NCBI RefSeq assembly: GCF_001984155.1
Contig: NZ_MTQO01000049.1
Location: forward strand, 1-64,000
Origin: Actinosynnema sp. ALI-1.44
GTDB lineage: Bacteria; Actinomycetota; Actinomycetes; Mycobacteriales; Pseudonocardiaceae
Length of the DNA: 64,000 bases
Direction of reading: 5' to 3'
Both the position numbers and the translations under genes were made by a program. The notes under the pieces are model-generated. The model had not been told where the DNA came from. It searched no databases and worked only from the letters and a program-made list of their open reading frames with translations. Below, one piece after another: positions 9,660 through 18,638 of the stretch (positions within the stretch are counted from its first letter, which is position 1; each line of letters begins with the position of its first letter).

Positions 9660-10817
9660 TCAGGCCAGGGCTTGGAGGAGGTCCTGGACCAGGTCTGTGC
9701 CGTCCTCGATGCCCACTGACAGGCGCACCAGGTTGTCCGGCACTTCCAGCTCCGAACCCGCCACGCTCGCGTGCGTCATCTTGTGGGGGTGCTCGATCAG
9801 GGACTCGACGCCGCCGAGCGACTCGGCCAGGATGAACAGCTCCGCCTTCGACGTCACGTCCAGCGCGGCCTGCTCGCCACCGGCCACCGTGAACGACACC
9901 ATGCCGCCGAACCGGCGCATCTGCTTGGCCGCGATCTCGTGGCCCGGGTGTTCCCGCAGGCCCGGGTAGTAGACGCGCTCGACGCGCGAGTGCCCGAGCA
10001 GCGCTTCGACGACGCGCTCGGCGTTGTCCGAGTGGCGCTCCATGCGCACCGCGAGCGTCTTCACGCCACGCAGCGTCAGCCAGGCGTCGAACGGGCCGGG
10101 CACCGAGCCCGAAGCGTTGCGCAGGAAGGCGAACTCCTCGTTCAACGCGTCGTCCGACGTGATCAGCGCACCGCCGACGACGTCGGAGTGGCCGCCGAGG
10201 TACTTCGTCGTCGAGTGCAGCACCACGTCCGCGCCCAGCCCCAGCGGGGACTGCAGGTACGGCGTGGCGAACGTGTTGTCCACGACCAGCCGCGCGCCCG
10301 CCTCGGCCGCGATCTGGGCCAGTCCGGCCAGGTCGGAGATGGCCAGCAGCGGGTTGGTCGGCGTCTCACACCAGATCACCTTGGTGTTCGGGCGGATCGC
10401 CGCCCTGACCGCGGCCAGGTCCGGCTGGTGCACCGGCGTGTGCTCGATGCCCCACTGCTTGAGCACCTTGTCGACCAGGCGGAACGTGCCGCCGTACGCG
10501 TCGTCCGGGATCACCACGTGGTCGCCGGGGCGCAGCAACGTCCGCAGCGCCACGTCGCTCGCGGCCATTCCGGACGGGAACGCCAGCGCGTGCCGTCCGC
10601 CCTCGAGCGACGCCAGACACTCCTCCAGCGCCGTCCTCGTGGGATTGCGGGTACGGGAGTACTCGTAACCGCCTTCACGCAGGCCACCGACGCCGTCCTG
10701 AGCGAAAGTGGAGGTCGCGTAGATTGGCGGGATGACCGCGCCGGTACGCGGATCCGGCTGCTGTCCCACGTGGATCGCCCGGGTCTCAAACCCCAGCGTG
10801 GAGTCCCCTTCTGACAT
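9660..10817 (-). CDS. metB: cystathionine gamma-synthase/lyase family enzyme (MetB)
   Basis: 385 residues of the Cys/Met-metabolism PLP enzyme family. Cystathionine gamma-synthase joins an activated homoserine ester with cysteine; the actinobacterial enzyme can also act as a lyase. Visible motifs are YSRTRNPTRTALEECLASLE near the start and the PLP lysine in STTKYLGGHSDVVGG (Lys about 205). The end reads VRLSVGIEDGTDLVQDL, typical of MetB. The ATG at 10817 matches the family start. With cbs (14082-15452) on the same strand 3 kb upstream it suggests a transsulfuration locus split by three membrane-protein genes. Substrate direction cannot be told from sequence. Confidence 0.92.
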   Translation of the reverse strand: MSEGDSTLGFETRAIHVGQQPDPRTGAVIPPIYATSTFAQDGVGGLREGGYEYSRTRNPTRTALEECLASLEGGRHALAFPSGMAASDVALRTLLRPGDHVVIPDDAYGGTFRLVDKVLKQWGIEHTPVHQPDLAAVRAAIRPNTKVIWCETPTNPLLAISDLAGLAQIAAEAGARLVVDNTFATPYLQSPLGLGADVVLHSTTKYLGGHSDVVGGALITSDDALNEEFAFLRNASGSVPGPFDAWLTLRGVKTLAVRMERHSDNAERVVEALLGHSRVERVYYPGLREHPGHEIAAKQMRRFGGMVSFTVAGGEQAALDVTSKAELFILAESLGGVESLIEHPHKMTHASVAGSELEVPDNLVRLSVGIEDGTDLVQDLLQALA

Positions 10818-10885
10818 AGCGCAATCCTACGTGGATCCAGTCGAGTGACCAGATGGTGGGACGATCCATCCGGACGGGTGACCGC

Positions 10886-11545
10886 TCACCAACCGGGCTG
10901 CTGGGGGTAACCGCCACCTTGCTGTTGCTGGGGGTAACCACCTTGCTGCGGGTAGCCCTGTTGGGGGAACCCGCCGGAATTCGGGTCGACCGGGTAGCCG
11001 GGCTGCTGCGGGTAGGCGCCATAACCCGCGTAGTCGCCGTTGCGGTTGCCGCGCAGGTACTTGAAGGTCGGCGGCAGCACGGCGAAGATCAGCGCCAACG
11101 GCGCGACGATCACGATCAGGGCCCGGCACGTGGCCTCGGCCTGACCGAACTCGAAGATCGTCTCGTAGAACAGGCCGAGGTTCTTGCTGCCGCCCGGCAG
11201 CATCAGCGGTTCGGTCAGCACACTGGCGACACCGAGCAGCGCGCCGATCAGGATCAGCACCGCTCCCGCGGTCTTGCGGGCGAACGTCACGATCGAGCCG
11301 ATCAGCATCACCAGGCCGACGATCAGCTGGCCGACGAGGATCGTGACGATCCCGCCCGGCAGCTTGCTGAGGTTCTCGATCAGGGTGGACTCGTTGACCA
11401 GCAACACGACCTCGAAGCCGGCGATCGCGAGCGCGAGGACGGCCGCGATGATCGCCGTCGCCGGGCTGCCGCCGGACGGCGCCGCCGGGTACGGCTGCTG
11501 CGGGTAAGGCTGCTGCGGATACCCGCCCTGCTGTGGATAGCTCAC
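10886..11545 (-). CDS. Pro/Gln/Gly/Tyr-rich four-helix membrane protein
   Basis: 219 residues. The N-terminal about 30 are repeats of YPQQP/GGYPQQ. Four hydrophobic segments follow (ATAIIAAVLALAIAGFEVVL; VTILVGQLIVGLVMLIGSIV; GAVLILIGALLGVASVL; ALIVIVAPLALIFAVL), then a C-terminal tail of PQQ-G-Y-P repeats. GTG 11545 is chosen because GGGGAG lies about 8 nt upstream; the upstream in-frame region has no such pattern. It is the first of three neighbouring genes with the same composition (see 11722 and 13036). Function is unknown; the tails look like disordered interaction segments. Confidence 0.85.
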   Translation of the reverse strand: MSYPQQGGYPQQPYPQQPYPAAPSGGSPATAIIAAVLALAIAGFEVVLLVNESTLIENLSKLPGGIVTILVGQLIVGLVMLIGSIVTFARKTAGAVLILIGALLGVASVLTEPLMLPGGSKNLGLFYETIFEFGQAEATCRALIVIVAPLALIFAVLPPTFKYLRGNRNGDYAGYGAYPQQPGYPVDPNSGGFPQQGYPQQGGYPQQQQGGGYPQQPGW

Positions 11546-11677
11546 GACTGTTCTCCCCGAACCGCTAGGCCGGTTGGCCTCTAGTGGCCACGACCATAGA
11601 CCAGTTCTCCGCAGATCAGGCCGGTTTTCCGAAACGCGTCCTGAACAGTCGTCCCCATCGTGCAGGCGCCAGGTGGC

Positions 11678-11709
11678 AAATGGGGCGCCCCGCGTGGGAC
11701 GCCCCATTT
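11678..11709 (-). terminator. hairpin terminator after the 384-aa PQ-rich gene
   Basis: Arms AAATGGGGCG (11678-11687) and CGCCCCATTT (11700-11709) pair perfectly. On the minus strand the stem extends inward with a G-T pair to a 4-nt loop. It lies just after the minus-strand stop at 11722 and upstream of the next gene start (11545). Confidence 0.7.
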
Positions 11710-11721
11710 TCCGTCATTCGA

Positions 11722-12876
11722 TCACCACTGCTGCGGCGGCTGCTGACCGTAGCCGGGCGGCGGCTGGCCGTAACCCGGCGGCGGCTGCTGACCGGGCTGG
11801 GGCGGCGGCTGCTGACCGTAGCCGGGAGGCGGCTGCTGCTGGCCATATCCGGGCGGAGGCTGCTGGCCGTACGGCGCCGGTCCGAAGCCGGGCGGCGGCG
11901 GCTGCTGGAACCCGCCGACGACCGGGGCCGGTCCCGCACCGACGAACGCCTTGGTGCCCGGGAAGAACTGCAACGCACCGAGACCGGCGACGATGATGCC
12001 CGCAATCAGGCTGAGGATGACCCAGCCGCTGATCGGCGAGTCCAGCTCGAGCTTCCCCTTGAGGATGATGAACAGCAGGGAACCCACGAACATCAGGCCA
12101 CCGCCGACGAGCAGCAGCATGGCGCCGAGCTTGTTCTTCAGGAAGATCATCACACCCGCGCCGACCGCGGCGAGCCCACCGAGCACCGCCAGGATGGACG
12201 TGACCCACACCATGGGCCCCGGGATGATGTCGATGTTCTCCTTCATCGCGTCGGACGCCTGGGACCAGCCCTTGGCGTAGTCGGAGATGTCACCCATGTC
12301 GACGAACACCAGGATCGCGGCGACCAGACCGAGGATCGCGGCCACACCGGCGATGGCCCAGCTGATGATCTGCGTGTTGCCACCACCGGGCGGGCCGTAC
12401 TGGCCGTATCCGGGTTGCCCGTAAGGCTGGCCGTACGCGCCGGGCTGTTGGTAACCGGGCTGTTGGTAACCGGGCGGCGGGGCGAACCCCGGCGGCGGCT
12501 GCTGGCCCGGTGCCGGCTGGCCGAACTGCGACGGCTGGCCGTATCCGCCGATCGCCTGCGTCTGCTGCTGGCTCTGCGGCGGCGGGAACCCCCCGGGCGG
12601 TGACGGCGGCTGGTCGGCCGCGCTGGGCGGCGGCTCGTACTGCGGCATCGGCGGCGGCATCGACCCGGGCGGCACCATCTGGGTGGATTCGCCCTGTTGC
12701 GGCGGCTGCCCCGGCTGGCCAGGCTGGACCATCTGGGTCACCTCGGGTGACTGGTCCGGCTGCTGCTGACCAGGCTTGAGCACCTGGGTGCTCTCCGGCA
12801 CCTGCAGCGCGCCTTCCTGCTCCTGAGGTGGCTGACCGCCCTGGTTCGGATCGTGCGGCGGCTGCGGAGCACTCAT
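11722..12876 (-). CDS. Pro/Gln-rich four-helix membrane protein with TQ-V repeats
   Basis: 384 residues. The first about 165 are disordered and Pro/Gln/Gly-rich and contain three copies of an acidic-x-TQ motif (PESTQVLKPG, PEVTQMVQPG, GESTQMVPPG). Four membrane segments follow (SWAIAGVAAILGLVAAILVF; VWVTSILAVLGGLAAVGAGV; MLLLVGGGLMFVGSLLFIIL; WVILSLIAGIIVAGLGAL), then a long PPPGYGQQ tail. The repeated Thr context resembles Ser/Thr-kinase acceptor sites, which is inference. ATG 12876 gives MSAPQPPHDPNQ, matching the start of the RDD neighbour (MSAPQNPNQ). Function is unknown. Confidence 0.85.
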   Translation of the reverse strand: MSAPQPPHDPNQGGQPPQEQEGALQVPESTQVLKPGQQQPDQSPEVTQMVQPGQPGQPPQQGESTQMVPPGSMPPPMPQYEPPPSAADQPPSPPGGFPPPQSQQQTQAIGGYGQPSQFGQPAPGQQPPPGFAPPPGYQQPGYQQPGAYGQPYGQPGYGQYGPPGGGNTQIISWAIAGVAAILGLVAAILVFVDMGDISDYAKGWSQASDAMKENIDIIPGPMVWVTSILAVLGGLAAVGAGVMIFLKNKLGAMLLLVGGGLMFVGSLLFIILKGKLELDSPISGWVILSLIAGIIVAGLGALQFFPGTKAFVGAGPAPVVGGFQQPPPPGFGPAPYGQQPPPGYGQQQPPPGYGQQPPPQPGQQPPPGYGQPPPGYGQQPPQQW

Positions 12877-12984
12877 TGTGCTTAACAACTCCCTCGGCCT
12901 GAATCGTCCACTTTCGGTGTAACGCTAGTCCAGATCAAGACGATCGCCTTGTAATGACCCCGAGTGTCCCACGGGCATGAAAAC

Positions 12985-13015
12985 GGGGCCCGCCGGTGTC
13001 ACCGAACAGGGCCCC
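12985..13015 (-). terminator. rho-independent terminator after the RDD gene
   Basis: A 7-bp GGGGCCC / GGGCCCC stem with a 17-nt loop is followed on the minus strand by G-TTTT. It lies 20 nt after the RDD protein stop at 13036. Confidence 0.7.
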
Positions 13016-13035
13016 GAAGGCTTGTCGACGCAGGG

Positions 13036-14010
13036 TCACCACTGCTGTGGCGGCTGCCCGTACGGTTGTTGCTGCTGCGGCTGACCGTACGCCGCGTACC
13101 CCTGCTGCGCAGACGGCGCCTCGATCACGATGGTGTTCACGATCTTGTCGGCGAACGTCTGCCGCTTGGCGTCCCACAACGGGGCGAAGAAACCGATGTA
13201 GATCGGCAACACGTCGATGATGTGCAGGATGTGGCGGCCGAACGCCAGGCCGAAGCCGATCACCTGGCCGCTGTCCTCCCGGACCACCTTGATGCCCGCG
13301 ACCTTCTTGCCCCACGACTGCCCTTTGGTCCCGCCGAGGTAGCAGGTGTTGTAGAAGAGGAAGACCAGGCCGATGAGGCTGCCGAGGCCGGTCAGCGCGT
13401 ACACCTCCGCGCCGAACGCGATACCCAGGATGATGCCGTTGAGCACGGCGAGCGAGCCGTAGTCGATCAGGCCGCCGACGAACCGCTGTCCCCAGCTCGC
13501 GTACTGGTACCCACCGCCGTACTGGTACGGCGCACCGCCGGGCGCGGGCGGGTAACCCGGCTGCTGCGGGTAGCCGGGCTGCTGTGGCGGATACCCGGGC
13601 GGGGGCTGCTGACCGAGTTGCTGGCCGAAGCCGGGCTGCTGCGGCTGCTGCTGCGGGTAGCCGGGCTGGGGATACCCCGGCTGCTGCTGGGGGTAGCCGG
13701 GCGGCGGCTCCTGGCCCGGCTGGGGCTGGCCGTAGCCCTGCTGCGGTTGGGGAGCCTGGGGTTGCTGCTGCACCGGCTGCGGCCCGGACGGCTGGGCACC
13801 GGCACCGACCTGGCCGGGGCGGACGACCTGGGTCGCTTCGGGCTGGTCGTCGTCCTGCGGCCGCACCACCTGGGTGGCGTCCGGATTCGGGTTCTGCCCC
13901 TGGCCTTGCGCCGGGTTGCCGGGACCGCCGATCGCGATCGTCGGCTCCGGGTTGGCCAGCGCGCCGGGCGGCTGCTGCGGTGGCTGATTCGGGTTCTGAG
14001 GAGCACTCAT
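13036..14010 (-). CDS. RDD family membrane protein with long PQ-rich head
   Basis: 324 residues. Residues 1-175 are disordered and rich in Pro, Gln, Gly and Tyr ([20 protein letters not shown] style), with two TQVVRP motifs ([22 protein letters not shown]). An RDD domain of about 120 residues follows: [15 protein letters not shown] with the Arg-Asp pair, then [18 protein letters not shown] and [17 protein letters not shown], with three helices. RDD proteins are integral membrane proteins; a few act in ion exchange, most are uncharacterised. A short PQQQQPYGQ tail closes it. ATG 14010 is used. It is upstream of the two related proteins, with a terminator between each gene. Confidence 0.9.
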   Translation of the reverse strand: MSAPQNPNQPPQQPPGALANPEPTIAIGGPGNPAQGQGQNPNPDATQVVRPQDDDQPEATQVVRPGQVGAGAQPSGPQPVQQQPQAPQPQQGYGQPQPGQEPPPGYPQQQPGYPQPGYPQQQPQQPGFGQQLGQQPPPGYPPQQPGYPQQPGYPPAPGGAPYQYGGGYQYASWGQRFVGGLIDYGSLAVLNGIILGIAFGAEVYALTGLGSLIGLVFLFYNTCYLGGTKGQSWGKKVAGIKVVREDSGQVIGFGLAFGRHILHIIDVLPIYIGFFAPLWDAKRQTFADKIVNTIVIEAPSAQQGYAAYGQPQQQQPYGQPPQQW

Positions 14011-14081
14011 TTCGGACGTATCCCCCCTGCGGGTCGGCTACTCGCGCCACACGCTAACGGATTGGGGAAAGGCCCTCACAT

Positions 14082-15452
14082 TCAGCTCCTGGCGAGGTAG
14101 CCGAGCAGATCCTGGCGGGTCACGACCCCCGCGGGCTTGCCGTCGATCAGCACCAACGCGCCGTCGGCACCGGCGAGCGCCTTCATCGCGACGTTGATCT
14201 GCTCGCCCGCGCCGATCGTCGGCAACGGTGCGGTCATGTGCTTGTCCAGCCGGTCGGCCAGCGCGGCCTTGCCGGTGAACAACGCGTCCAGCAGGTCGCG
14301 CTCGTTCACCGCGCCGACCACCTCGGCGGCCATCACCGGCGGCTCAGCGCTGACCACAGGCATCTGGCTGACGGAGAACTCGCGCAGGTAGGCGACGGCG
14401 TCCGCGACCGTCTCGGTCGGGTGCGCGTGCACGAGTTCCGGGATCCGGCCGTCCTTGCGGCGCAGCACGTCACCGACTGTCGCGCCGCTGTGCTCGGGCG
14501 GCAGGAAGCCGTACGAGGCCATCCAGCGGTCGTTGAAGACCTTGGACAGGTAACCGCGGCCACCGTCGGGCAGCAGGACGACGATCACGTCGTCCGGGCC
14601 GCACCGCTCGGCCAGCTTGAGCGCCGCCGCCGCGGCCATCCCGCACGAGCCGCCGACCAGCAGCGCCTCCTCGCGGGCCAGCCGCCGGGTCATGGTGAAC
14701 GAGTCGGCGTCGGAGACCTCGATGATCTCGTCGGCGATGTCGCGGTCGTACGTGTCCGGCCAGAAGTCCTCGCCGACCCCCTCGACCAGGTACGGGCGGC
14801 CGCTGCCGCCGGAGTACACCGAACCCTCAGGGTCCGCGCCGATGATCTTGACCTTGCCGCCGGAGACCTCCTTGAGGTACCGGCCGGTGCCGGAGATCGT
14901 GCCGCCCGTGCCGACACCGGCGACGAAGTGCGTGATCCGGCCTTCGGTCTGCTTCCACAGCTCGGGCCCGGTCGACTCGTAGTGGCTCACCGGGTTCTGC
15001 GGGTTGGCGTACTGGTTGGGCTTCCAGGCGCCGTCGATCTCCTGGACCAGGCGATCCGAGGTGTTGTAGTACGAGTCCGGGTGCTCGGGCGGGACCGCCG
15101 TCGGGCACACCACGACACGAGCGCCGTACGCCTTGAGCACGTTGCGCTTGTCCTCGCTGACCTTGTCGGGGCAGACGAAGACGCAGTTGTAGCCCTTGCG
15201 CTGGGCGACCATGGCCAGCCCGACACCGGTGTTGCCCGACGTCGGCTCGACGATCGTGCCGCCCGGCCTGAGCTCGCCGGACTTCTCGGCCGCCTCGATC
15301 ATCCGCTCGGCGATGCGGTCCTTCACGCTGCCGCCGGGGTTGACGTACTCCACCTTGGCCAGCACCAGCGGCGCGAGGCCGTCGGCGACCGAGTTCAGCC
15401 GGACCAGCGGTGTGTTACCGATCAGGTCGACGACGTGTTCGACGTACTCCAC
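14082..15452 (-). CDS. cbs: cystathionine beta-synthase with CBS-domain pair
   Basis: 456 residues. It condenses serine with homocysteine to cystathionine in a PLP-dependent reaction. The catalytic domain (1-about 320) has the PLP lysine in NPGGSVKDRIAER (Lys about 44), the substrate loop PTSGNTGVGLA and the phosphate-binding GVGTGGTISGTG. Two CBS domains follow (about 330-456, SGATVGDVLRRKDG and TIGAGEQINVAMKAL). GTG 15452 has GAGGAG 7 nt upstream, and homology starts at EYVEHVVDLIGNTPLVRL. It follows the M20 amidohydrolase on the same strand (50-nt gap). The length and CBS pair match mycobacterial Cbs (Rv1077), which in M. tuberculosis lies near greA and mca. Confidence 0.95.
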   Translation of the reverse strand: MEYVEHVVDLIGNTPLVRLNSVADGLAPLVLAKVEYVNPGGSVKDRIAERMIEAAEKSGELRPGGTIVEPTSGNTGVGLAMVAQRKGYNCVFVCPDKVSEDKRNVLKAYGARVVVCPTAVPPEHPDSYYNTSDRLVQEIDGAWKPNQYANPQNPVSHYESTGPELWKQTEGRITHFVAGVGTGGTISGTGRYLKEVSGGKVKIIGADPEGSVYSGGSGRPYLVEGVGEDFWPDTYDRDIADEIIEVSDADSFTMTRRLAREEALLVGGSCGMAAAAALKLAERCGPDDVIVVLLPDGGRGYLSKVFNDRWMASYGFLPPEHSGATVGDVLRRKDGRIPELVHAHPTETVADAVAYLREFSVSQMPVVSAEPPVMAAEVVGAVNERDLLDALFTGKAALADRLDKHMTAPLPTIGAGEQINVAMKALAGADGALVLIDGKPAGVVTRQDLLGYLARS

Positions 15453-15502
15453 CGCTGTTCTCCTCGTGAGGCGCCCGTTTCCCGCCAGCCTAGCTCGCCG
15501 CG

Positions 15503-16708
15503 CTAACCCCGCTGACCGAGCCAGGTGAGGGCGGCGACGCACAACGCGTCGACGCCGGTCGACAGCGTCGGCTCGATCAGAGGTGCGAACACCGGCGAGT
15601 GGTTGCTCGGCAACGCCTCGATGCCGCCTTCCTGGATCGCCTTGACCACCACGTCGAACTCCAGGCCGCCCCAGAACCAGAAAACCGTCGGCACACCGGC
15701 GGCGTCGCCGAAGATGCCGATGTCCTCGCTGCCGGTGACCACCGGCAGCACCATCAGCTTGTCGGCGCCGAAGTGCCCGGTGAACGCCTCGACCGTCCGC
15801 GTGGTGCTGTCCGGGTCGCTGACGAGCACCGGCGCGCTGTTGTGCCAGTCGATCTCGGGGTCCTTCGGCGCGCCGCTCGCCGCGGCCTCCGCCCGGACGA
15901 TCCGCTCGATCGCGGCACGGACCAGGTCCCGGGTCTGCCTGGTGTACGTGCGCATGTTGATGTCCAGCTCGGCCGTCTCCGGGATGATGTTGTCCTTCGT
16001 GCCCGCGTGCAGCTTGCCGACCGTGACGACCGCGGTCTCGGCCGGCGGGACCTCGCGGGCGACGATGCCCTGCAGCCGCACGACGACGTTGGCGGCCATC
16101 AGCACCGGGTCGACCGTGGTCTCCGGGCGTGATCCGTGCCCACCGCGGCCGTGCAGCGTGACCCGGACGGAGTCCGAGCCCGCCATCACCGGGCCGGTGC
16201 CGTAGCCGAGCATCCCGGCGGGCAGCGGGCAGACGTGCTGGCCGAGGACGATGTCCGGCTTGCCGAACCGCTCGAACAGCCCGTCGGCGACCATCGCACG
16301 CGCCCCCGTGGTGGTCTCCTCGGCGGGCTGGCACACGAGCATCAGCGTCCCGGTCCAGGAATCCTTGTCCGCCAACAGTTTCTCCGCGGCGCCAACCAGA
16401 CACGTGACGTGCATGTCGTGTCCACACGCGTGCATCACGCCAGGCACTTTGCTGGTGTACGACAGACCTGTCTGTTCCTCGATCGGCAGCGCGTCCATGT
16501 CGGCGCGCAGCATGACCGTTGGCCCGTCACCGTTGCGGAGCAACGCGACGACACCCGTTCCGCCCACGCCGGTGGTCACTTCGTAGCCAAGCGAAGCGAG
16601 CGCCTCGGCGAGCTTCCCGGCCGTCCGGTGCTCCTGCCGGGACAGCTCCGGGTGCTCGTGCAGATCGCGGTAGAAATCAGCCAGGTTCACACCCGCGAGC
16701 GTACTCAA
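15503..16708 (-). CDS. M20 family amidohydrolase
   Basis: 401 residues of the M20D amidohydrolase/hippurate hydrolase type, cytoplasmic dinuclear-metal enzymes that release N-acyl or N-acetyl groups from amino acids. Metal ligands are seen in HACGHDMHVT, PAEETTTGA and the late histidine of ALPSNHSPVFAP; the lid domain carries GRGGHGSRPETTVDP. The start is uncertain: TTG 16708 includes the full N-terminal segment, and GTG 16690 would begin at VNLADFYRDLHEHPEL. The product is divergent from the 310-aa gene at 16786. The substrate cannot be told from sequence. Confidence 0.9.
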   Translation of the reverse strand: MSTLAGVNLADFYRDLHEHPELSRQEHRTAGKLAEALASLGYEVTTGVGGTGVVALLRNGDGPTVMLRADMDALPIEEQTGLSYTSKVPGVMHACGHDMHVTCLVGAAEKLLADKDSWTGTLMLVCQPAEETTTGARAMVADGLFERFGKPDIVLGQHVCPLPAGMLGYGTGPVMAGSDSVRVTLHGRGGHGSRPETTVDPVLMAANVVVRLQGIVAREVPPAETAVVTVGKLHAGTKDNIIPETAELDINMRTYTRQTRDLVRAAIERIVRAEAAASGAPKDPEIDWHNSAPVLVSDPDSTTRTVEAFTGHFGADKLMVLPVVTGSEDIGIFGDAAGVPTVFWFWGGLEFDVVVKAIQEGGIEALPSNHSPVFAPLIEPTLSTGVDALCVAALTWLGQRG

Positions 16709-16785
16709 CCTGCGGTTTCACTCTTCCGGATCTTCACGCGAGTCACCCGGGGAACGTACAGTTTCAACTACAGGGGGTGTTTCGC

Positions 16786-17718
16786 ATGAAACTGAGCGTA
16801 CACCTGTTGATGGACAAAACCGACGAGTCGGACACCCACGTGATCGACGGCAGGCGGTTCGTGGTGGGTACCACACCCCCACGGGAATCGCTCGTCCCCG
16901 ATTTCGGCATCAGAGTCGCTGCCAATTCCACCTACCTGCCCGCGATCGGACTCGACCCGGAGTGGTCCCGCGCGCTGGCCCACGACGGGCTCGTGCGCGG
17001 CATGACGGGCTCGCACGTCCTGCACGTCGAACCGCGACAGCCGTTGCCGGAGCTGCTCGCGGAACTCCTCGCGCGGTACACGTCGGCCAGGTACCGCGCG
17101 GACTCGCCGCTGCTCGACATCATCAACGCGGTGCCGTCGAAGTCGAATGTGGTCGCACAACTCGACCTGACGCTGGAACACCGCGTCCGCGCCGGGTTGA
17201 ACGTCGGCCTGCAGGAGCCGGAACTGCGCCACCGCGGCGAGTTCTACGTGTTCGCCGAGAACCACTGGTTCCTCGTCGACCGCCAGCTGCTCGCCGGGCT
17301 GGAGGGCAAGCTGGCCGCGATCCCCGACGTGACAGGGGAAATCGCGTTGCAACCGTGCATTCCCCTTGCGCACCACGCTGATCTGCTGACCAGGGACATG
17401 GACCTGGTGTTCACCACGCAGAGCTTCGCCAGGGCGAGCGCGACCGCCAAGCGGTACCGGGAATGGCCGCACTGCCGCGAGGAACTGACCAGCCTGCACG
17501 ACGCCAACTGGCCAGGCTGGACGACCGGTGAGCCGCGGTTCGTCTACGCGCTCGACCCGCCCGGCGCGCTGCCGTTCCTGATGAAGGTGAACCTGCTGCA
17601 CCACGTGACCAGGATCCGGCGCAGGGGCTTCGAGGTGGGTTTCGCCCGCAGGCCCATCCCGACGTGCACGTTGCCGTCACCGCGGACCGAAGGTCTGCCC
17701 CTACGGAACCCCCATTAG
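16786..17718 (+). CDS. unrecognised 310-aa soluble protein
   Basis: 310 residues with no signal peptide or membrane helix. The opening is MKLSVHLLMDKTDESDTHVI; later segments include SNVVAQLDLTLEHRV, GEFYVFAENHWFLVDRQLL and DMDLVFTTQSFARASATAKR. The ENHWFLVD strand faintly recalls the sporadically distributed DUF6119/TIGR04141-type proteins, but I cannot confirm this. ATG 16786 has AGGGGG 8 nt upstream. It is flanked by the divergent M20 gene and by an SGNH hydrolase gene on the same strand after 70 bp. Codon use matches its neighbours. Function is unknown. Confidence 0.8.
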   Translation: MKLSVHLLMDKTDESDTHVIDGRRFVVGTTPPRESLVPDFGIRVAANSTYLPAIGLDPEWSRALAHDGLVRGMTGSHVLHVEPRQPLPELLAELLARYTSARYRADSPLLDIINAVPSKSNVVAQLDLTLEHRVRAGLNVGLQEPELRHRGEFYVFAENHWFLVDRQLLAGLEGKLAAIPDVTGEIALQPCIPLAHHADLLTRDMDLVFTTQSFARASATAKRYREWPHCREELTSLHDANWPGWTTGEPRFVYALDPPGALPFLMKVNLLHHVTRIRRRGFEVGFARRPIPTCTLPSPRTEGLPLRNPH

Positions 17719-17788
17719 GGGACAATTCGGGTGCCTCGCACGTCATGATCCGTGTATTAGTGGGGTCAGGGCGTGAGGGGAGGCCGCG

Positions 17789-18559
17789 ATGGGGGCGTTG
17801 CGGGGTGTTCGAGTCGCCGCGGTGGCTCTTTGCGGTGTGGGCGGACTGTCCGGTGCCATGTACGGACTGCTCACCGGACAGGGCAAGCGGGCGCGGACCT
17901 TGATCGGGCAGTCCACAGGCGACCCGCACCGCGCGGACGGCGTGTACGCGGGATCCGGTGCGGGAGAACTGAAGTTCGCCGTACTCGGTGATTCGCTCGC
18001 CGCGGGCTACGGCGCGGAGAACGCCGACCTGCTGCCGGGTGTGCTGCTCGCGCGTGGGCTGGCGGAGGAGACCGGGCGCTCGGTGCGGCTGACGACCTAC
18101 GCCCGGGTCGGCGCGAACACCAGGACTTTCGTCTCGCAGGTCGACAAGGCGGTGACGGACCCGCCGGACCTGGCGTTGGTGATCATCGGCGGCAACGACG
18201 TGACGGGCAAGATGCGTGTCAGCACGTCGGCCGCGCTCCTCGGCGTCGAAGTGGCCCGGCTGCGTTCGGCCGGGGCAGCCGTCGTGGTCGCGACGTGCCC
18301 CGATCTCGGTACGGTCAGGCCGATTCCGCAGCCGCTGCGCTGGGTCGTGCGGCGGTGGGCGCGGATGCTGGCCAGGGCACAACGCAACGCCGTGCTGCGG
18401 GCGGGTGGTGTGCCGGTGCCGATGGGCGAGCTGGTCTCATCGGAGTTCCACGTGCGGTACTCGGAGCTGTTCAGCCCGGACAGGTTCCACCCGAACGGGG
18501 CGGGCTACCGGCACGCTTCGGACATCCTGCTCGCACCCCTGTGCCGTGCAGTGACCTAA
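17789..18559 (+). CDS. SGNH/GDSL-family hydrolase with N-terminal anchor
   Basis: 256 residues. An N-terminal hydrophobic segment (VRVAAVALCGVGGLSGAMYG) looks like a membrane anchor or signal sequence, so the enzyme should act outside the membrane. The SGNH fold is shown by block I VLGDSLAAGYG (Ser about 69), block III-like IIGGNDVT (the Asn) and block V SPDRFHPNGAGY with the Asp-x-x-His pair. Such esterases often deacylate lipids or cell-wall polymers; the substrate is unknown. ATG 17789 follows GGGGAGG. The last Cys near the C terminus (LCRAV) is unpaired. Confidence 0.88.
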   Translation: MGALRGVRVAAVALCGVGGLSGAMYGLLTGQGKRARTLIGQSTGDPHRADGVYAGSGAGELKFAVLGDSLAAGYGAENADLLPGVLLARGLAEETGRSVRLTTYARVGANTRTFVSQVDKAVTDPPDLALVIIGGNDVTGKMRVSTSAALLGVEVARLRSAGAAVVVATCPDLGTVRPIPQPLRWVVRRWARMLARAQRNAVLRAGGVPVPMGELVSSEFHVRYSELFSPDRFHPNGAGYRHASDILLAPLCRAVT

Positions 18560-18638
18560 CTCCCGTGGCGAGTTCGGCCCCAGGCCCTAGGCTGACCGGT
18601 GAGTAACTTCCGTGTCGCCGGAGCAAAGGAGCTGCGCC

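Noticed and set aside
10900-13900. Short GC-rich tandem repeats resembling a CRISPR or minisatellite
   Set aside because: They are codon repeats for PQQ, GGY and PPPGYG inside three long coding frames; there are no spacers of constant length.
9660-15452. S-adenosylmethionine or cobalamin riboswitch for metB and cbs
   Set aside because: The gaps before both genes are short and contain no conserved riboswitch core that I can recognise.
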